NCBI GenBank assembly: GCA_902561795.1
Contig: CACERG010000012.1
Span: 1-53,187 of the forward strand
Reading direction: 5' to 3'
Origin: an uncultured Bacteroidota bacterium
Lineage (GTDB): Bacteria > Bacteroidota > Bacteroidia > Flavobacteriales > Flavobacteriaceae
DNA: 53,187 bases
Part shown: one piece after another, positions 17,255 to 26,039 of the stretch
How the letters are laid out: each line of letters starts with the position of its first letter
Position numbering within the stretch: the first letter of the stretch is position 1
Position numbers and translations under genes: made by a program
Notes under the pieces: generated by a model
What the model saw: only the letters and a program-made list of their open reading frames with translations
What the model was told of the DNA's origin: nothing
Database searches by the model: none

Positions 17255-17947
17255 TTATTTTTCTGGTTTAACAAATTTATAACCTATTCCTTTAATAGTT
17301 TTAAAAAATTCGTCACCAATTTTTTCTCTAAGTTTTCTAATGTGAACATCAATAGTTCGGTCACCCACGATAACGTCTCCTCCCCAAACTTTTCCCATAA
17401 TTTCCTCTCTTTTGAAAACTTTATCCGGTTTTGATGCTAAGAGACATATTAATTCAAATTCTTTTCTTGGAAGCGAAATTTTATTATTATTCAAAATAAC
17501 TCTGTATGCATCTCGATCAATTATCAGGTTCCCGAAATCAAACTGATTATCTTTAATTTTATCTTTCTTAAATCTTCTCAATAACCCTTTGACTTTTGAA
17601 ATTAAAACTTTTGGCTTAATTGGTTTAGTAACATAATCATCCGCTCCTGCATCGAAAGCGGCAACATATGAAAAGTCTTCGCCTCTAGCAGATAAAAACA
17701 TAATTATTGTTTCATTAAATCGGTTATCTTTTCTTATGTTTTCACATGCTTCTATTCCATCCATATTTGGCATCATAACATCCATAATTATTAGATTAGG
17801 CATATGTTTTTTAGCGAGTTTAATAGCCTCTAAACCATCATTAGCAGTAAATATTTGATATCCCTCCGAATTTAAATTGAACTGAATTATTTCAACAATA
17901 TCGGGCTCATCATCTACTAAAAGGATTTTTATCTCTTCTTTTTTCAT
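17255..17947 (-). CDS. OmpR/PhoB family response regulator
   Basis: The 230-residue protein has a receiver domain (acidic pocket Asp12/Asp13, phosphoacceptor Asp56 in MDVMMPNMDG, TKPIKP near 110) and a C-terminal winged-helix DNA-binding domain (VGDRTIDVHIRKLREKIG, GIGYKFV). Phosphorylation by the adjacent kinase should drive dimerisation and promoter binding. It is the first gene of an apparent operon regulator-kinase-trmB-ATL. The 175-base region upstream is shared with a divergent LuxE-like gene and contains a 12-bp palindrome that could be an operator. Confidence 0.93.
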   Translation of the reverse strand: MKKEEIKILLVDDEPDIVEIIQFNLNSEGYQIFTANDGLEAIKLAKKHMPNLIIMDVMMPNMDGIEACENIRKDNRFNETIIMFLSARGEDFSYVAAFDAGADDYVTKPIKPKVLISKVKGLLRRFKKDKIKDNQFDFGNLIIDRDAYRVILNNNKISLPRKEFELICLLASKPDKVFKREEIMGKVWGGDVIVGDRTIDVHIRKLREKIGDEFFKTIKGIGYKFVKPEK

Positions 17948-18021
17948 GAGTTATAATTTTTAAATTTAAGACTTATTTAATTTTTTATATATTATAAAAG
18001 CATTATTATTTTAAATATCAA

Positions 18022-18033
18022 AATCATATGATT
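18022..18033. promoter_or_regulatory. 12-bp perfect palindrome in a divergent intergenic region
   Basis: The sequence AATCATATGATT is a perfect palindrome between the response regulator (minus) and the LuxE-like gene (plus), the only notable structure in this 175-base gap. Followed by AACGATTATTAG. It may be an operator, but in DNA this AT-rich such palindromes arise by chance, so the call is weak. Confidence 0.2.
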
Positions 18034-18122
18034 AACGATTATTAGTTTTTTTAAATTTGAAGTTTTTATTTTAATTAGCTACTTTAATTAACAAATGCCA
18101 TTTTTAATTCTTTGAATTTACA

Positions 18123-19106
18123 GTGAGAAAAATTTTGTTGGACTTTGATAAGATTAATTCAGATTTTGCTTTTGAAAAACAAGCATTAAAACTATTTAAA
18201 TATCAATATGAAGAAAATAAAATATATAGATCGTATTGTGACTTTATTAAAATTAAAAAAAAAGATATCAATAGAGTAGAGGAAATTCCGTTCTTGCCTA
18301 TTAATTTTTTTAAAACTCATAATCTTAATTCATCCAAAAAACAGCCTGATATTAAATTTGTATCTAGCAAGACTACTAGTCAAAATGAATCTACACATTT
18401 AATAAATGATATTGATATTTACATCAGAAGTTTTGAAAAAGGGTTTGAGTATTTTTATGGAAATATTGAAGATTATGTAATACTAGCTTTGCTTCCAAAT
18501 TATATTGAGCAAGAAAATTCTTCATTAATTTTTATGATTGACAGATTAATAAAAAAAACAAAAAGAAAAGAAAGTGGTTTTTATCTAGATGACTGGAATG
18601 ATTTAAGAAAACAATTAGATCATTTAGAAAATAAAGGCCAAAAGACAATTTTGTTTGGAGTAACATTTGCATTAATTAAAGGGGCCAAAAAATTTAATTT
18701 GAACTTAAAAAATACAATAGTAATGGAAACTGGTGGTATGAAAGGAATGCACAAAGAACTTGTTAGGAATGAACTTCATGATATTCTAAAAAAATCCTTT
18801 GGCGTTTCTCATATTCATTCTGAGTATGGAATGACAGAAATATTAAGTCAAGCATATTCTATGGGGGATGGCTTCTTTAAATGCCCACCATGGATGAGAG
18901 TTTATACTCGTTCAATAGAAGATCCTTTCGAGATTCTGGGCAATAAAAAAACAGGTGCAATAAATATAATTGATCTTGCAAATATTGACTCATGTGCTTT
19001 TATTGCAACACAAGACGTAGGAAAACTAAATGAAAAAGAATGTTTTGAAGTTTTAGGCCGTTTTGATAATTCTGAAATCAGAGGGTGTAATCTTTTAGTT
19101 GTTTGA
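18123..19106 (+). CDS. LuxE-like acyl-adenylating enzyme (acyl-protein synthetase family)
   Basis: The protein (327 aa) resembles the ANL-superfamily LuxE group: FVSSKTTSQNESTH (about 79-92, a phosphate-binding-like loop), SEYGMTEILSQAY (the adenylate-forming core motif, about 238-250), TQDVGKL and a late GRFDNSEIRGC. LuxE enzymes activate a fatty acid with ATP and load it on a Cys. No LuxC, LuxD or luciferase gene lies nearby, so this is not bioluminescence; a role in acyl modification of a lipid or metabolite is more likely. The start is GTG at 18123, with an in-frame TAA six codons upstream and no early ATG. It is a single gene, ending 9 bases before the convergent tyrS. Confidence 0.7.
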   Translation: MRKILLDFDKINSDFAFEKQALKLFKYQYEENKIYRSYCDFIKIKKKDINRVEEIPFLPINFFKTHNLNSSKKQPDIKFVSSKTTSQNESTHLINDIDIYIRSFEKGFEYFYGNIEDYVILALLPNYIEQENSSLIFMIDRLIKKTKRKESGFYLDDWNDLRKQLDHLENKGQKTILFGVTFALIKGAKKFNLNLKNTIVMETGGMKGMHKELVRNELHDILKKSFGVSHIHSEYGMTEILSQAYSMGDGFFKCPPWMRVYTRSIEDPFEILGNKKTGAINIIDLANIDSCAFIATQDVGKLNEKECFEVLGRFDNSEIRGCNLLVV

Positions 19107-19115
19107 TTTTTAAAA

Positions 19116-20414
19116 TCACAAATTAACCTTAATAATAAAATAGTTTTTTTTGCCTTTTCTTAGCAGTATGTATTTTTCTGCAATCAAATCATTTAATCCT
19201 AAAGTAAAATTTATATTAACTTTTTTTTGATTTACTGAAATTGCATTTTCTGTCAACGCCCGCTTTGCCTCACCATTTGACTTTAAAAATCCTGTTTGAG
19301 AAACTAGGGCACATACAATACTCAAGCCATCAATTAAAAGTGACTTTTCAACTAAAGCTTGAGGAACACCTTCAAAAAGTTCCAAAAAAGTTTTTGAATC
19401 TAAATTTTGTAAATTTTTTTCAGTAGAATTACCAAAAAGAATTTCTGACGTGCTTACAACCTTATTAAAAGCCTTTTGGCCATGAACTAATATTGTTACC
19501 TCTTTAGCTATTATTTTTTGAAGTATTCTTAAATGCGGTGCTTTAGAATGCTCATTTATTTTTTTTTCTATTTCTTCCTTACTAAGAAAAGTGAACATCT
19601 TAATATAATTTATGGAATCATCATCCGAGGTATTTAACCAAAATTGATAAAATTTATAACATGAAGTTTTGTTTTCATCTAACCAAACATTTCCTTCCTC
19701 TGTTTTACCAAATTTTGAGCCATCAGATTTTTTAATTAAAGGACATGTAATAGCGTAAGCTTTTGAACCCTGTTTTCTGCGTATAAGTTCTACACCAGTT
19801 GTAATATTTCCCCATTGATCACTTCCTCCCATTTGAAGTTTACAATTCATAATTTTATAAAGATGAAAAAAGTCATATCCTTGAAGTAATTGATATGTAA
19901 ATTCCGTAAAGGACATTCCTGTCTTAGAATTATTTGATAATCGTTTTTTTACAGATTCCTTGGCCATCATATAATTTACAGTTAAATGCTTTCCAACATC
20001 TCTAGAAAAATCAATTAAAGAGAATGATTTCATCCAATCATAGTTATTTATTATTATAGCAGTATTTGGTATTTTGGAACTAAAATTTAAAAACTTTTCA
20101 AATTGAGTTTTTAAATGCTTGCAATTCTTTTCAAGAATTTTATGATCTAACAAATTTCTCTCATCAGATTTTCCAGATGGATCCCCAATCATACCTGTAG
20201 CTCCTCCTAGTAAAACTATGGGGTGGTGTCCAGCTTTTTGAAAATGCATTAAAATAATTATTTGAACGAGGCTACCTATGTGAAGGGAATCTGAGGTAGG
20301 ATCAAACCCTATATATCCCCTAGTAGAAGTATTTAAAAGAAAAGCTTCTGTTTCTGGGATTAGATCCTGAAGTAAACCACGCCATCTTAGTTCTTCAACA
20401 AAATTTGTCTGCAT
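19116..20414 (-). CDS. tyrS: Tyrosyl-tRNA synthetase
   Basis: The 432-residue class I synthetase has the HIGH-type motif in DSLHIGSL (42-49), the tyrosine-binding region GYDFFHL and QMGGSDQWGNI (194-204), the KMSKS-equivalent KFGKT (234-238) and a C-terminal S4-like RNA-binding domain (from about 365). It charges tRNA-Tyr. Length is normal. A candidate promoter with -33 TTTG, a 17-base spacer and TATCTTTA lies immediately upstream, ending 12 bases from the start. It is a single-gene unit divergent from the epimerase gene. Confidence 0.96.
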   Translation of the reverse strand: MQTNFVEELRWRGLLQDLIPETEAFLLNTSTRGYIGFDPTSDSLHIGSLVQIIILMHFQKAGHHPIVLLGGATGMIGDPSGKSDERNLLDHKILEKNCKHLKTQFEKFLNFSSKIPNTAIIINNYDWMKSFSLIDFSRDVGKHLTVNYMMAKESVKKRLSNNSKTGMSFTEFTYQLLQGYDFFHLYKIMNCKLQMGGSDQWGNITTGVELIRRKQGSKAYAITCPLIKKSDGSKFGKTEEGNVWLDENKTSCYKFYQFWLNTSDDDSINYIKMFTFLSKEEIEKKINEHSKAPHLRILQKIIAKEVTILVHGQKAFNKVVSTSEILFGNSTEKNLQNLDSKTFLELFEGVPQALVEKSLLIDGLSIVCALVSQTGFLKSNGEAKRALTENAISVNQKKVNINFTLGLNDLIAEKYILLRKGKKNYFIIKVNL

Positions 20415-20425
20415 TAATTTTTTAG

Positions 20426-20454
20426 TAAAGATATATTTCTATTAGTTAAACAAA
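20426..20454 (-). promoter_or_regulatory. Candidate tyrS promoter (-33 and -7 elements)
   Basis: On the minus strand TTTG (20454-20451) is followed after 17 bases by TATCTTTA (20433-20426). The first is the Bacteroidota -33 core. The second fits TAnnTTTG except for its last base. The -7 element ends 12 bases before the tyrS ATG, so the leader would be short. Confidence 0.45.
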
Positions 20455-20481
20455 AAATTAAAAAAGTGTAATTTAGATAAT

Positions 20482-21462
20482 ATGATTTTAATAATAGGGG
20501 GCACTGGTCTTGTTGGCTCTCATCTAATTTTAGAATGTTACAAGGAAAATCTAAAGCTAAGAGTAACTTATAGAAGTAAAGAAAAATTAAATTATTTAAA
20601 ATATCATTTAAAGAAAAATTATTTAATTAAATCATGCTATTTAAAAAGTATTGATTGGGTTAATGTCAATCTCAATGATATTGTTAGTCTTGACGATGCA
20701 ATAAGAGATGTGGACTTTGTTTACCATTGTGCTGCAAAAGTATCACTAGCAGATTACGACAAGGACGAATTATTTAAAACAAATATTGAAGGGACTTCAA
20801 ATGTGGTGAACATATGTTTAAAACATAAAGTAAAAAAGCTTTTGTATTTAAGTTCTATCTCATCTATTGGTGCTGATAAAGATGTTAAAATAATAAATGA
20901 GTCTCACTCTTGGGATAATGACAGAAATTACACTCTGTATGCTCACTCTAAAAATGCTTCAGAATTAGAAGTTTGGAGAGGCTCACAAGAGGGATTGGAT
21001 GTTATTATAGTTAACCCAGGTTTAATTTTGGGGGACAAACTCAATAATTCAAGTATGAAAAAAATATTTGAAATTGCTAACAGTAATTTTTTTTTCTATC
21101 CAACAGGCAAGATAGCTGTTATAGGTATTAGTGATGTATCAAGAATATTAATGCTACTTTTAAATTCATCAGTAAAAAATGAACGTTTCATTTTGGTTAG
21201 TGAGAATATTGATCAGAGAATGCTTTTTGACAAGTTTAGATTATCTATAGGAAAAAGAAAAGCCTTTTTCCCATTAAGTAAATTTTTACTCAACTTTATT
21301 TTAATTGTAGAAATAATATTACAAACTTTAGGTATTAGAAAAAGATTTATGAGTCGTGCTATAATTCAAACACTTTGTTCTAAACAGATTTACGATGGTT
21401 CTAAAGTTTCAAGATTATTATCATTCGAGTACAAAGAATTTAAAAGTATCACTTCAGTTTAA
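20482..21462 (+). CDS. NAD(P)-dependent epimerase/dehydratase, extended SDR
   Basis: The protein (326 aa) is an extended short-chain dehydrogenase: an N-terminal Rossmann motif IIGGTGLVGSHL (4-15), DVDFVYHCAAKVSLAD (conserved AA segment), a catalytic YAHSK (Y-x-x-x-K) and the later PGLILGD. It probably acts on a nucleotide sugar, flavanone-like or steroid-like alcohol; the group cannot be narrowed. The hydrophobic stretch near 265-285 (LLNFILIVEIILQTLGI) may associate with the membrane. The gene is divergent from tyrS and overlaps the convergent DUF4296 gene by 9 bases. Confidence 0.85.
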   Translation: MILIIGGTGLVGSHLILECYKENLKLRVTYRSKEKLNYLKYHLKKNYLIKSCYLKSIDWVNVNLNDIVSLDDAIRDVDFVYHCAAKVSLADYDKDELFKTNIEGTSNVVNICLKHKVKKLLYLSSISSIGADKDVKIINESHSWDNDRNYTLYAHSKNASELEVWRGSQEGLDVIIVNPGLILGDKLNNSSMKKIFEIANSNFFFYPTGKIAVIGISDVSRILMLLLNSSVKNERFILVSENIDQRMLFDKFRLSIGKRKAFFPLSKFLLNFILIVEIILQTLGIRKRFMSRAIIQTLCSKQIYDGSKVSRLLSFEYKEFKSITSV

Positions 21463-21831
21463 TTTAATTTCTTTAGTTTTAATATTGTCAATACTGTCTT
21501 TACTTTTTTCCATTCTCTTCAATACTTTCCCATATATTTTACTCATAACTTTAGGATTTTTTATATAATATTCATTACTTCTTACAAGTTGAAGACTATC
21601 AATATTATATTTTAAAAAGAGATATGGCGAACCTACAATTCCAATAAACCTTTTATTTTTTGGTTTAAAAGTACTCATGACATCCATCATTATTGCTTCA
21701 TAAATTATATTTTCCATTGTTAATTCGTCTATTAAATTTTTAGGTTTATAAGCTAAAGTCTGATCTTTACAACATAAAATCAACAATAGAAAAAAAATTG
21801 AAATACTTATTTTTATAGTAGTATATTTCAT
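21454..21831 (-). CDS. DUF4296-family lipoprotein
   Basis: The protein (125 aa) has a hydrophobic signal segment ending in ILCC (18-21), a lipobox-like sequence, followed by a charged helical body with NIIYEAIMMDVM and YNIDSLQLVRSNEYYIKNP. This pattern, and its place directly downstream of dihydroorotase, match the DUF4296 family of small Bacteroidota lipoproteins with no known function. Its ATG overlaps the pyrC stop codon in an ATGA arrangement, which suggests translational coupling. The 3' end overlaps the epimerase gene by 9 bases. Confidence 0.75.
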   Translation of the reverse strand: MKYTTIKISISIFFLLLILCCKDQTLAYKPKNLIDELTMENIIYEAIMMDVMSTFKPKNKRFIGIVGSPYLFLKYNIDSLQLVRSNEYYIKNPKVMSKIYGKVLKRMEKSKDSIDNIKTKEIKLN

Positions 21832-23165
21832 CTATTGTAGGTTATTGGTCTCGCAGTTGATTTAGTAGAAATTTTTCCTTTATCATAAGCCAAGTGGCCA
21901 TTGACAAAAGTTTTTTCTACTGTTCCTTTAAAAGTTATATTTTCAAAAGGAGACCAACCACACTTATACAAAATATTTGATTTTTTCACATTATAATATT
22001 TTTGCAAATCTATTATAACAAGATCAGCAAAAAAACCCTCCCGTAAATAACCTCTATCTTTGATATCAAAAAGAATTGAAGGATTATGACATGCTTTTTC
22101 AACAATTTTCTCCAACGTGATGCGTTTTTGATGAAAACAAGTAAGGAGTGCTGAAAGCGAATGTTGCACAAGAGGTCCGCCAGATGGTGAAATTAAATAA
22201 GGAGCAGACTTTTCATGACGGGTATGTGGAGCATGATCTGTTGCTAGAATATCGATATAATCTTGATTTAATCCATCCCACAGTGCCTTTTGATCTTTTT
22301 TTGTTTTTATAGACGGATTCCATTTAATTTTAGATCCCTTTTGTAAATAATCGCTATCGTTAAACCAAAGATGATGTGTGCAAACCTCAGAAGTAATTTT
22401 TTTTTGCTTTAAAGGGACATCATTTTGAAAAAGTGAAAGTTCCTTTGCTGTAGACAGATGAAATACATGTAAACGTGCTCCTGTTTCTTTCGCTAATTTT
22501 ATTGCGTTTGATGAGGAAACGAAGCAAGCTTCTTCACTTCTAATTTTTGGATGATAACTCATCGGTATATTTTCGCCATACTTTTTTTTTGCTTCAATAA
22601 GATTTTTGTTTATTATATCTTCATCCTCGCAATGAACAGCTATAACCAAGTTTGTGCTTTTAAAAATCTCTTTTAATACTTTTTGATTATTGATTAACAT
22701 ATTTCCAGTAGAAGAACCTAAAAAAAGTTTTAATGCTGGAACTTTTTTTTCATCTAAAGCTTTAATTTCCTCTAAGTTATGATTTGTACCTCCAAACATA
22801 AACCCATAGTTGGCAAAAGAAGTCTTAGAGGCAATAAAATTTTTATGTTCCCAATCCATCATTGTTGTTGTTTGAGGAATTGTGTTTGGCATTTCTAAAA
22901 AAGACGTAACCCCACCAGCTATTGCAGCTTTAGATTCTGACTCAATAGTTGCTTTATGCGTTAAACCAGGTTCCCTAAAATGGACTTGATCATCAATAAG
23001 ACCTGGGATTATATATTTCCCAGAAGCATCGAACACTTTAATATTTCGAGAGGTTTGAATCGAATTACTAATCTTTTCTATCCTATCATTTAATATCAAA
23101 ATATCTTTTTCCTCGATACAACCTTCATTAACTAATTTTCCGTTTATAATTTTTATAGCTCCCAT
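21828..23165 (-). CDS. pyrC: Dihydroorotase
   Basis: The 445-residue amidohydrolase carries the dihydroorotase order of motifs: PGLIDDQVHFREPGLTHK (54-71), GGVTSFLEMPNT, AVHCED, ARLHVFHLST and LATDHAPHT. It cyclises carbamoyl aspartate to dihydroorotate in pyrimidine synthesis. The first metal motif, usually D-x-H-x-H, reads D-D-Q-V-H, so Gln60 replaces one zinc-binding His while His62 is kept. I recall the same DDQVHFREPG in other Bacteroidota dihydroorotases, so this is likely a lineage trait, not decay. It lies 1 base downstream of the polyprenol GT2 gene and is coupled to the DUF4296 gene. Confidence 0.9.
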   Translation of the reverse strand: MGAIKIINGKLVNEGCIEEKDILILNDRIEKISNSIQTSRNIKVFDASGKYIIPGLIDDQVHFREPGLTHKATIESESKAAIAGGVTSFLEMPNTIPQTTTMMDWEHKNFIASKTSFANYGFMFGGTNHNLEEIKALDEKKVPALKLFLGSSTGNMLINNQKVLKEIFKSTNLVIAVHCEDEDIINKNLIEAKKKYGENIPMSYHPKIRSEEACFVSSSNAIKLAKETGARLHVFHLSTAKELSLFQNDVPLKQKKITSEVCTHHLWFNDSDYLQKGSKIKWNPSIKTKKDQKALWDGLNQDYIDILATDHAPHTRHEKSAPYLISPSGGPLVQHSLSALLTCFHQKRITLEKIVEKACHNPSILFDIKDRGYLREGFFADLVIIDLQKYYNVKKSNILYKCGWSPFENITFKGTVEKTFVNGHLAYDKGKISTKSTARPITYNR

Positions 23166-23166
23166 C

Positions 23167-23886
23167 TTATTTAATTTTCCTTTTGCTTAGTCTTAAATAT
23201 AAAACACCAAAAAAAGCTTCCAAAATTATACTTCTATCCATTTTTGAGTTCCCATGCGCCCTATTTAAAAATACTATGGATTCTTCAATTAGATTAAAAT
23301 CTTTAATCCAAGCCTTGTATTTCATTTCAATTTGAAATGCATATCCAACAAACTTAATTCTATTTATATCTAAAGCCTCAAGAACCTCTTTTTTATAACC
23401 AACAAAACCAGAAGTTGGATCTTTGATTGGCATAGACGTTATAAATCTAACATAAATTGAGGCAACGTATGATAATAAAATTCTAGATAATGGCCAATTA
23501 ATAACATTGACTCCATTTTTGTAACGAGAGCCAATAATTACATCAGCATCTAAATCAAGGCGGGTTATCATCTTTTTTAATTCATTTGGATTATGTGATA
23601 AGTCGGCATCCATTTGAAATATATAATCATAATTTCTTACTAAAGCCCAATTGAAACCGTGAACATATGCTACACCTAATCCTTCTTTTTTATCTTTTTT
23701 TTCTAAATATAATTTTTTCTTGTACTTATCCATTAGATTTTTTACAACCTTAGATGTTCCATCTGGCGAATTATCATCAACAACAAGAACATCGAGGGTT
23801 ATGTTGATGTTGAATAAAGAATCAATAATTAATGAGATATTTTCAATCTCATTATATGTAGGAATAATTACTACAGTTTTTTTCAT
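23167..23886 (-). CDS. Polyprenol-phosphate sugar synthase (DPM1-like GT2)
   Basis: The 239-residue protein is a compact GT2 enzyme with the sequence order of dolichyl-phosphate mannose synthase: IIPTYNEIENI (7-17), VDDNSPDGT (36-44), QMDADLSHNP (DAD metal site) and SRYKNG. There is a short C-terminal amphipathic or hydrophobic section (about 135-160 and the end) but no large membrane domain. It should transfer a mannose-like sugar from a nucleotide donor to polyprenyl phosphate, supplying GT-C enzymes. Acceptor and sugar are inferred from the family only. It is the first gene of the GT2-pyrC-DUF4296 unit. Confidence 0.88.
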   Translation of the reverse strand: MKKTVVIIPTYNEIENISLIIDSLFNINITLDVLVVDDNSPDGTSKVVKNLMDKYKKKLYLEKKDKKEGLGVAYVHGFNWALVRNYDYIFQMDADLSHNPNELKKMITRLDLDADVIIGSRYKNGVNVINWPLSRILLSYVASIYVRFITSMPIKDPTSGFVGYKKEVLEALDINRIKFVGYAFQIEMKYKAWIKDFNLIEESIVFLNRAHGNSKMDRSIILEAFFGVLYLRLSKRKIK

Positions 23887-23972
23887 TCGTGCTATGTAAA
23901 ATTAGCAAATGTTTTGTTTTAGATGTAGAGCTGATTAGCAGAATTATTTTATAAATGAATTAAATTTGATAA

Positions 23973-24638
23973 ATGGGAGAATTAATTTTTAAATCAAATT
24001 TAAATCAAGATTGGATAAGTTTTGCGTTAATATTCAATATATTTTTAACTTACTTATTGGTTAAAATAAATCCAATTAGAACAAGTAGGTTATTGAATTT
24101 TCTAAAAACTGACCTCTATTTTAGTAAACATAATTCTGAAAGGGAAACTCAGTATCTGAATCCATATAATATTGTTGGAACTTTGATGATTTTAAATACG
24201 ATATGCCTCTCATTTATATTTTTTTCTGAAAAAATTTTTTATGACAAAACTTATTTTTTTGAATTCTGTTTTCTTTTTTTATTTCTGATTATGTTTATAG
24301 TAATTAGGTATTTTTTTGAGACATTAATAACTAAAAAAGCTGACTTTTGGAAAAAAATAAAGCCTTTAATATTCAAAAACTTTACACTTAATTTGCAATA
24401 TGCATATTTGTATTTTGCATTAATTTTAATTGGTTTTTACAGTAAAATACCATCGTTATTAATAAATTTCATTATAGGTATTACTTTAATATCATGGTTT
24501 TTATCACAAACTAGATTGTTTTTAACATTATTTAAATTTCTTCCAAAAGAAGTTTTTTATTTTATTCTTTATCTTTGCACCTTTAAATTAATTCCTTGGT
24601 ACTGTTTCTATTTATTTGTTTTGGAACCAAGGTTTTAA
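23973..24638 (+). CDS. DUF4271-family integral membrane protein
   Basis: The protein (221 aa) has about six hydrophobic helices, few charged residues and no soluble domain. Its position immediately before uroporphyrinogen-III synthase matches the DUF4271 family of Bacteroidota membrane proteins, which has no established function. The 3' end coincides with the 5' region of hemD: its TAA (24636-24638) lies 14 bases before the likely hemD ATG, so co-transcription is probable. The start at 23973 is an ATG giving MGELIFKSNL. Confidence 0.72.
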   Translation: MGELIFKSNLNQDWISFALIFNIFLTYLLVKINPIRTSRLLNFLKTDLYFSKHNSERETQYLNPYNIVGTLMILNTICLSFIFFSEKIFYDKTYFFEFCFLFLFLIMFIVIRYFFETLITKKADFWKKIKPLIFKNFTLNLQYAYLYFALILIGFYSKIPSLLINFIIGITLISWFLSQTRLFLTLFKFLPKEVFYFILYLCTFKLIPWYCFYLFVLEPRF

Positions 24639-24652
24639 ATTATCGGATGATT

Positions 24653-25399
24653 ATGAAAGTGAAAACAATTTTAGTATCCCAACCAGAACCATCTTCTGAT
24701 AAATCACCTTACAAAAGACTTAAAGAGAAACTGAGATTGACCATAGATTTTAGACCCTTTATTCATGTTGAGGGTGCAAGCGCAAAAGAAGTTCGCCAAC
24801 AGAAAATTGATTTTAATAATTTTGATAATGTTGTTTTAACAAGTAGAAATGCTGTTGACAATTATTTTCGCCTTTGCAAAGAAATGCGTTACTCAGTACC
24901 TGATTCAACAAAATATTTTTGTTTATCGGAAGCAGTTGCGTATTATTTACAGAAATATGTAGTTTACAGAAAAAGAAAAGTTTACGTTGGTGAGGGTAAT
25001 ATAAAAGACCTCGAAAATGTATTTAAAAAGTTTGAAAAAGATAGATTTTTGTTTCCTACATCTGATTTGTTGATGAGTGTTGTTCCAGACTTTCTAAATG
25101 AATTGAACTTAAACTGGAGGCGTGCAATTTTATATAGGACAGTTTTGAGCGATTTATCCGATTTAAGAGACGTTTATTATGATGTCCTTGCTTTTTTTAG
25201 TCCTTCAGGTATCGAATCCTTATTTAAAAACTTTCCTGATTTCCAACAAAAAAACACACGAATTGCAGCCTATGGTAAAACGACAATTAAAGCAGCAGAA
25301 GATGCTGGTCTTGAAGTTCAGATAAAAGCCCCGACTCCTGAATCACCCTCAATGACAATGGCTTTAGAAAAGTATGTAATAAAAGTAAATAAAGGATAA
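24653..25399 (+). CDS. hemD: Uroporphyrinogen-III synthase
   Basis: HemD closes hydroxymethylbilane into uroporphyrinogen III in the cytosol. The 248-residue product has the bilobal family pattern: KTILVSQPEPSSDKSPY at the start, VLTSRNAVDN (the lobe-1 signature), and AFFSPSGIESLF followed by IAAYGKTTIKAAEDAG (lobe 2, SPSG and GxTT motifs). The frame is open from 24596, but I chose the ATG at 24653 because the protein then begins like other flavobacterial HemD proteins and the upstream part overlaps the DUF4271 gene. ATG at 24647 is two codons away and equally plausible. Confidence 0.88.
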   Translation: MKVKTILVSQPEPSSDKSPYKRLKEKLRLTIDFRPFIHVEGASAKEVRQQKIDFNNFDNVVLTSRNAVDNYFRLCKEMRYSVPDSTKYFCLSEAVAYYLQKYVVYRKRKVYVGEGNIKDLENVFKKFEKDRFLFPTSDLLMSVVPDFLNELNLNWRRAILYRTVLSDLSDLRDVYYDVLAFFSPSGIESLFKNFPDFQQKNTRIAAYGKTTIKAAEDAGLEVQIKAPTPESPSMTMALEKYVIKVNKG

Positions 25400-25486
25400 A
25401 TTCTAACCATAAATAACTCAAGTTAGTATAACCTTTGAAAAAAATACTCTCCAAACTTTAAAGACTTACTTAAGGTAAATTATATT

Positions 25487-25496
25487 TTAACGTTAA
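25487..25496. promoter_or_regulatory. Palindrome upstream of the Lrp/AsnC gene
   Basis: TTAACGTTAA is a perfect 10-bp palindrome 73 bases before the regulator's ATG, in the 169-base gap after hemD. Lrp/AsnC proteins commonly autoregulate through palindromic AT-rich sites, so it is a candidate operator. Chance occurrence is likely in such AT-rich DNA. Confidence 0.2.
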
Positions 25497-25568
25497 TATT
25501 TTTAACCTTTTGTCGTGTATTAATTTAAATTTTTAATTTAGTATAAGTTTTCTTAATAATATTAAAAT

Positions 25569-26039
25569 ATGAAATTAGTTGAAAAAAAAGCATTGCTCGA
25601 CGGCATAGACAAAATTATAATTAAACATCTACTGAGGGAAGCACGAACTCCAATTCAAATTTTATCAAAGGCATGTGGTATTTCAGGTGCTGCCATACAT
25701 CAAAGATTAAAAAAACTTGAAAATACAGGAGTAGTTTCAGGATCTCAAATAATTTTAAACCCAAAAATTTTAGGTTTTAATACAGTTGCATTCATTGGTA
25801 TCTATCTTGATAAAGCAATTCGCAATCCAGAAGCCGTCAGACAACTTAAAAATATACCTGAAGTTATTGAATGTCACTATACAACTGGAAACTGGAGCAT
25901 ATTTGTTAAACTTTTATGTAGAGATAATGAGCATTTGATGCAATTATTAAATAAAAACATACAAACTATTGACGGAATTTCTAGAACAGAAACTTTTATC
26001 TCTTTACAAGAACAAATAAGTCGTCAGATAGTTTTCTGA
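25569..26039 (+). CDS. Lrp/AsnC family transcriptional regulator
   Basis: The 156-residue protein has the AsnC-type winged HTH (LDGIDKIIIKHLLREARTP then ISGAAIHQRLKKLENTGVV, about 9-60) and the C-terminal RAM ligand-binding domain (GFNTVAFIGIYL, IECHYTTGNWSIFVKLLC, GISRTETFISL). Such proteins form octamers or dimers that respond to amino acids. It is monocistronic, 169 bases after hemD and convergent with leuS. The regulated genes cannot be told from the window. Confidence 0.93.
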   Translation: MKLVEKKALLDGIDKIIIKHLLREARTPIQILSKACGISGAAIHQRLKKLENTGVVSGSQIILNPKILGFNTVAFIGIYLDKAIRNPEAVRQLKNIPEVIECHYTTGNWSIFVKLLCRDNEHLMQLLNKNIQTIDGISRTETFISLQEQISRQIVF

